A DNA stretch of 64,000 nucleotides from Timema cristinae (taxonomy: Eukaryota; Arthropoda; Insecta; Phasmatodea; Timematidae): positions 86,396,284 through 86,460,283 of the forward strand of contig JBCFYV010000012.1 in NCBI GenBank assembly GCA_039000515.1. The letters are read 5' to 3'. A program made the translations under genes and the position numbers. Positions within the stretch are counted from its first letter, which is position 1, and each line of letters begins with the position of its first letter. Of this stretch, positions 58,610 through 64,000 are shown piece after piece. The notes below the pieces were generated by a model. That model saw only the letters and a list, made by a program, of their open reading frames with translations. It was not told where the DNA came from and did no database searches.

Positions 58610-58905
58610 AGGCTGTACAGGTACTAAAAAATTCGAGTCCGAGTTGAGTTTTAATTGTTGTATGAACTCAACCCGAAGATTTATATATTAAAAAACTTAG
58701 AAATGTTTGAGTATCTATTCATAATATATCTCTATAAGGAAACCCTCTTTTCGCTATATGAGGTAATTTTTCTATATTTGGAAGAAGGTATAGGAAAGGT
58801 GGATAGAAAAACCCTTTTATTTGTTTGTATCCACCTTTCCTATAAAGTCTTCCAAATATAATATGAGTATCTATTCAGAATTTTAGGTATGGTATTTTTA
58901 TTTTA
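58610..58905. repeat. Hairpin MITE, copy 1
   Basis: GGCTGTACAGGTACTAAAAA and GAGTCCGAGTTGAG open the element. An inverted pair TTTGGAAGAAGGTATAGGAA and TTCCTATAAAGTCTTCCAAA forms a stem around 58780-58855. Confidence 0.45.
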
Positions 58906-59099
58906 AATAAAATCAGGCCAAATTCCCAAGATGGCGAAACCAAGTCTGTACTGAAATTCAGGTTACAACTTTATTGGCGTTTAGTGAAGATACAATGGAT
59001 CAAGCTATTAGAAGTCTCTTACTTTATAGCCATCACATCCCGTCAGATGCACTCAGGAACTGCACCCGTGACACATCAGAAAAAGAAGTAGAAGGGACA

Positions 59100-61095
59100 T
59101 GAGAGAAATTGAGCATAACCATAAGCATTAAAGATGGTGGATGCTATATGGGAAATTAAGAAATAAACATTGTGTAGAAAAGAATTCTAAGAACAGTTTA
59201 GTGGGAGCTGTGGAGGAGATATGTGGGGGAACAAGAACAACACATTCAGAAGTAGTTTTAAGAAGAGGGATGAGGAAACAGGGCAGTATAAAGAGAAGAA
59301 GAATAAAGAGCGTTAGTCAATAAATTAGAAAAGCATGGATGCAAGAGTGGACAAAGATGCTAGAAAGGGATGCAAAAGAAACTAAGAAGATATTATGTAG
59401 CCAGTTAAGAAGCAGAAAGATGTTAGAATGATGAATGAAAAAGAAATAATTATAAGACAAAAGAAGAAGAAAAGAAACTAAGGAGAGGGTATTTTTAGAA
59501 ACTGTTCAACTCGAAAGAGGAGAAAGTGGGTCCCACATGGAAAACCGTGAAGGATGCATTAATAGGGATTAAACAGGGAAAAGCACCAGCCAGAAGTGGA
59601 TGAATTAACAGTGACAAGAGAAGCAGGAATATATTGGTAATACATGGAGGCACTGAAATATTGAGAGTTTTACAAACTTTTTCTTGGCACATTAAAATAT
59701 GGTTAACGTTCATTCTAAAATCTTTGAATGTATTATACGTTCACAAGATAAAACAAAACTGACTTTAAAAAAAATGATTACTGGCATTTTAATTGCGAAT
59801 AATAGTAAATTATGTCAATTTTAATAAGCTTTAATGATATCTAGGTTATTTACATTTTTATTTAGTAGAAGACATCATTCTTTAGCTTTATTTTTTGTTC
59901 TGAAATTCCAAGAAAAAATTGTTCCAACTACACAATCACAATTTTGTTTTAATAATAATATAACCCATAAAAAATTTCGATAGTGTGGCCAAAGACAAAT
60001 ATTTAAAATCGAAGAATTGGGAATTTTACAGCACTTATACTAGTCAGGCTTGAGTTAAATTGTTTTATCATATTTGGCCAAAAAAAAAGCAAAATTTATT
60101 ACAAATAAAAGTATCTACTAATATAATTATATAACTATTGAAGGAAAACAGGGTACTAGGCGACCAGAAGAGGTGAACAAATTGTAGAGGAGTAACACAA
60201 TGTACCATTATACAAAAATATGTGGTGGAAAGAAGAACAGCACGGGTTTGGATAACAGAGATCTACAATAAACTTAAATTTTTTCTATACAGCAATCATA
60301 TGATAGTGTTAAGATAATAAAAGTGTGGGAAGAATGGAAGTAGCATAAGTTGACAGGAAGGTAATAAGGGGGGTAAAGAGTATTTATATAGATAACAGAA
60401 GAGCGATAACAGAATAGATTTAACAAAGAAATGGAGTAAAGCAAGGAAATACATTGTTCCCTTGATTGTGTATTATGATGCGAGTGGAAGAAAAAATAGG
60501 AAAAGAAAAGAAGACAATGCTATTTGCAGATATGATGGTGTTTGGAGATAATGAGAGTGACATGCAGGAGCTAGTACAAATAGAGTTTGAATCAAGGTGT
60601 TAACAAGGAAGAGTAGCAGAGTTAAGTAGGATATCCAAATAGATGTAGTGCTTTAACAGATGGAAAACTCCAGGTAATACTTTGTACCCATTGCCACACA
60701 TGCAGCAGAAACATGGACATTGAATGTAAGAAACTAAAAAAGTGGAGGCCATGGGAATGAAGTTTGTGAGGAGTATGTTAACAGTCATGAGGAGAAACAA
60801 GATTATAAATCAATTTATCCGGGAAAGAGTGGAGGTACAGGAAGTACATGAGATAGTAGAGAAAGCAAGACTGAGATGGTATGAGCATGTAATGAGGATG
60901 GAGAAGGATAGGATGCCAAAGAAAATTAAGGAAATGAAGTATGAAGGAAGGGAGGCCAAGGAAGAGATGGAAGGAACAGATAAAAGAAAGTGTACAAGTG
61001 AGAGGAGAAGAATGGTTAAAGGATAAAGGAAGATGGAGGCATTATAATAAAGTGACCCGTCCACAGGCTGGAAACAGTTAATGATGATGATTATT
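59100..61095 (+). pseudogene. LINE remnant, same family as 15.5-16.9 kb
   Basis: The plus strand shows LVGAVEEICGGTRT (pre-RT region), then scattered RT pieces with many stops. The C-terminal block follows: [56 protein letters not shown]. The two copies differ, so they are old insertions. An AT-rich unrelated segment lies at about 59710-60130. Confidence 0.75.
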
Positions 61096-61264
61096 CAAAT
61101 AACTTCAATTTACAGACAATTAAATAAATTTAATTCCAACCACACCGTCAGATATTCAAGGTCACACTGGTAAAAGAATAGAAAAAGTAACACACTCCTC
61201 GGGTGCCTGACAGTGTTACGACACTAACAAATATAGGATTGGGCTACTTTAGACCCCAGTACAC

Positions 61265-61527
61265 TTTTTTTTAGCACCGCATATTACTACTCGTTCACAT
61301 TATATGCTTAAGTACTAATTAAGCTAATGGGTTAGGAATTAGGAAGGTTGAATTTATAGGAATTGAACACGCATTTGCGTGGAGGGAGAGTGGAAAACCA
61401 TTTAGGAACCCCTCCCCTCCCACCCCCCAGTTCACCCGATCAAGATTCGAAACTTGATCTCCACGTCATCAGCTGTCTTGCTCAACATGAAACTAGCGCG
61501 TTAGCCAACTATGCCACCAAGGTGGGT
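61265..61527 (-). mobile_element. SINE, tRNA-like head type 2
   Basis: Head CCCACCTTGGTGGCATAGTT, type 2 body, and tail GAGTAGTAATATGCGGTGCT with A8. The near-perfect duplication CCCAG(T/C)ACAC lies at 61255-61264 and 61528-61537. Confidence 0.85.
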
Positions 61528-61626
61528 CCCAGCACACCTGTTCGAAGGTTAAAATGAGAGGTGGAGGAGATGGGATTTTTTAAAACAGTTTTGAAATTAA
61601 TAGTAAATATTTAAATAAACATAATT

Positions 61627-61632
61627 TTTATT
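61627..61632 (-). terminator. Possible poly(A) signal of the right-hand gene
   Basis: AATAAA is present on the minus strand about 310 bases after the stop codon at 61942. It is the only canonical hexamer I noticed at a plausible distance. Without transcript data this is tentative. Confidence 0.3.
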
Positions 61633-61941
61633 GGCATAAAAAGTTATAATCAACTTTATGGGTATAGAGGTTTTCTGAAAAGTGTACAAAAGTTGTCCTA
61701 TAATCCAACTTTGATGTTATTGGATGTGGCCATTAAAATCTTATTTTCCTTTGTTTACAGGGAAATTATCATTATTTTAAAACAAATGTGAGTGTATTTA
61801 AAGTGTAGACACAGGGATCAACCTGTAGTCTTTCTAATAAGAATTACACAATCTAACAAGCGAATAGAAATTTAACGCATCAAATGACTCAATGTCTCCC
61901 TCGCATAATATTTCCAGAATGAGCGTGTTAAACTGATTGTA

Positions 61942-62059
61942 TCATGCTGGTGTGCTGCTGAACAGGTACGTGAGAAGCTCGGGCTCTGACAACTCACACT
62001 TGTATTTTTGTACCAGGTCCTGCACCTTTAATCGCCGGCGGACATGGGGTGGCTGGTAG
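61942..62059 (-). CDS. Terminal exon of an unidentified gene that enters from the right
   Basis: A good acceptor (GTGTTTCAG|C) opens 118 bases that read YQPPHVRRRLKVQDLVQKYK, continue through CELSEPELLTYLF, and stop at TGA (61944-61942). Codon use and base composition differ sharply from the flanks. Only 38 residues are visible, rich in charged residues, and I do not recognise the protein. No upstream exon was found up to 64 kb, so it lies beyond the window. The gene would be transcribed toward the vinculin-like gene, with the transposon block between them. Confidence 0.6.
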
Positions 62060-63120
62060 CTGAAACACCAGAAGTGAGCAGGAGTTAGTAAAATTACTCT
62101 CAATGTTGGCTGTTTATTTATTCATGTCTTTATTAGGGCTACTAGCAAGTAATGACTGATAATTGATGATTGGAGTTTAGTCTTACATTAAAGCCCACTT
62201 GCGTATACTGGCTGGCTCAAGAGCCGTTAACCTTTGATGTTAATATATAGGATAACATTGCATTCGAGGAGCTATTTACAAAAATAGTGTTGATGAACCA
62301 GATCAATTAAGTTAGCTTCAATTGAAACAGAAGGATTTTTTTATACCAAAATTAGCAGTTTTTAGAGCAAAAGAAAAGTATCAAAATAAACAAGTCAAGA
62401 AGTAAGTCTACAGGTAATTTATTAATTAAGAGTGTGGAAAGCTTTTAAAACTTTTGACTTTGGTTTGAAGAGAAGTTCCAGTTTTTATGACAAAAAACCA
62501 TCGCTAGAAATATTAAATGACACCTTAAATATACATTATTTTAATTTATTTAAATGTTGTACTATCATACACTACAATTAACATTCAAATGTAGAAAATA
62601 AAGGTAGGATAAGACCTCTTTTCCAATTTGAAACAGAGATGAATTGAATCAGATGAAATATTACAGAAGCCATATTAGGGTTAAATTTATTTATTTGATG
62701 TTTAAAAATTATATTGTGTATATCTTTAGAGGTTTAGACACTAAAATATGATTTATAACATTTTTAAGTGCAAAAAAAGGTGTACATATTTTGACTTGGG
62801 CTGATGAATCAAGTAAATTTCACAACATGTAATTCATGTGAACAATAATTTGTAGTCTATATAACAACACAAAATGTAAAACAAAATAGTACATTGTGTA
62901 ATGTGTTCAGGCAATATTTTTTGGCGAAGCTTTATAGTTGTCAAAGATAAGTCAAAGTTTTCAAAGCTTTGAGCACACCTAAAAAAACTGGTGTTATTGA
63001 AATTACATGTTTTAGTAATAACTTAATTTAGAACAGAGTCTAACATTTTTGTAATGAATAAACTGTGGTATTTGAAATTAAATCTAAACTATATAATCTT
63101 TATTCTCATTTGCCTACATT
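62060..63120. other. Intron of the right-hand gene, no feature seen
   Basis: AT-rich sequence upstream of the terminal exon, with no further exon or element recognised. The same holds for 63340-64000. Confidence 0.5.
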
Positions 63121-63125
63121 ATCTT

Positions 63126-63146
63126 AAAAAAAAAAAAAAAAAAAAT
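63126..63146. repeat. Poly-A tract
   Basis: About 20 A residues. Confidence 0.9.
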
Positions 63147-63164
63147 TCTGCCAAATGGCTATAT

Positions 63165-63330
63165 TGAATTAAATATTGGAAGGAGGATATAAGGGCAAGG
63201 TCTACACACTTACCAGAAAACTGTAGGTCCTTATATCCTCCTTTCAATGTTTAATTTGATTTTAAAACTAGGGCTCTGCAAGTACTCATATTCCGAGCTT
63301 TGAGCCGAGCTCGTCGCTTACGCTTGAAAT
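63165..63330. repeat. Hairpin MITE, copy 2
   Basis: A near-perfect inverted pair starts TTAAATATTGGAAGGAGGAT (63168-63194) and is matched by 63229-63256. It is followed by GGGCTCTGCAAGTACTCATA, an end like that of the 58.6-kb copy. A right-arm fragment also occurs at about 36775-36825. Confidence 0.5.
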
Positions 63331-64000
63331 CGAGATAAAAAGTTTTGTAGGCTCGTCATTTTCGAGCTTCCACTTGATGTACTTAGTAATTAATTTTTAA
63401 AACACAATAGTAAGCATAGTTTATTTAATTGAAATAACATCAGCATTTCCACTTATAAATAATTCGATTTCTTAACGAATTATTAAAAAATTAATTTCAA
63501 TTTTCACATTAATAACATAATAAAACTTTAAAATCAATTTTGCCATGTAAATTTATTCAATATTTTCGTTCATTTTGAATTATACTTTGTTGAAGTTGTT
63601 TACTCTTATTGTCATGACAAAGCAATGAAAATGAAAAATAAAAAATAAAAATAGCTAAGAAGATTACTTAATAAATGAATGATTCTTTTTACTATTTTTA
63701 CTTGGTTCTTTTCTAAAATAATAATTTATGTTAAAATAAAAATGTAACATCAAGAATATATCATTATATTAAATGTTTACAAACCTAATATATTTAAAAC
63801 TCGTTTTAAATAATACGTTTGGTTACAAAACTATTTCTAGTTTAGTTACTATTTAGTTATAGAATTATGTTGATCTTATTTATTACAATCCATATTTTAC
63901 TAAACTTACCACATTTAAATTAAATAAGCATTTACTATTTCATATTGTTTTATAGAATATTATTTTTAATTTTAAAGTATCAGCATCAACTTTTATAAGC

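Overview
The window is animal nuclear DNA. It is AT-rich, has spliced genes with long introns, and is crowded with transposable elements. The content (a vinculin/alpha-catenin-superfamily gene that looks serendipity-alpha-like, AACCTAACCT-type blocks, copia, gypsy, pogo and hAT elements, tRNA-derived SINEs, and an adintovirus-like remnant) fits an invertebrate, most likely an arthropod. That assignment is inference.

One host gene dominates and is read on the minus strand from a probable non-coding first exon near 46.6 kb to a stop codon at 4141. I modelled thirteen coding exons between 34100 and 4141. Splice sites and codon phases agree across every junction, giving about 1,002 residues. The one break is a single extra base in the exon at 17350-17500, probably in a G5 run. 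The middle of the protein (about residues 370-570) follows the helical pattern of alpha-catenin/vinculin, and the N-terminus resembles alpha-catenin/alpha-catulin. The C-terminal quarter is polar and probably disordered, ending in a charged helix. A second minus-strand gene enters from the right; only its last exon (61942-62059) is visible.

The introns hold most of the rest. From left to right: a fold-back retroposon (2.0 kb); SINEs (1.5, 8.0, 9.4, 22.4, 36.0, 37.3, 40.9 kb); LINE fragments (15.5-16.9, 18.2, 25.0, 42.2, 44.9-46.0 kb); a 16-unit minisatellite fused to a splice donor (19.3-19.86 kb); a 1.7-kb TA-flanked DNA transposon (20.6-22.3 kb); two hAT-type elements (23.5 and 24.6 kb); a second, 500-bp fold-back (28.8 kb); a decayed pogo/Tigger element (30.45-33.6 kb); and a plus-strand Ty3/gypsy wreck (about 36.4-42 kb) that carries a nested pogo element, a hAT-like element and SINEs.

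Upstream of the gene promoter lie a 5'-truncated copia element with its 3' LTR (47.5-49.3 kb), a gypsy gag-protease remnant (49.6-50.8 kb), a decayed virus-like block with a parvovirus/adintovirus-type phospholipase A2 ORF (about 53-58.5 kb), another LINE (59.1-61.1 kb) and a SINE (61.3 kb).

The least ordinary structures are the long-palindrome retroposons with 14-bp target duplications, the SINEs with different tRNA-like heads that share one 3' tail, and the minisatellite that grew from an exon-intron junction.
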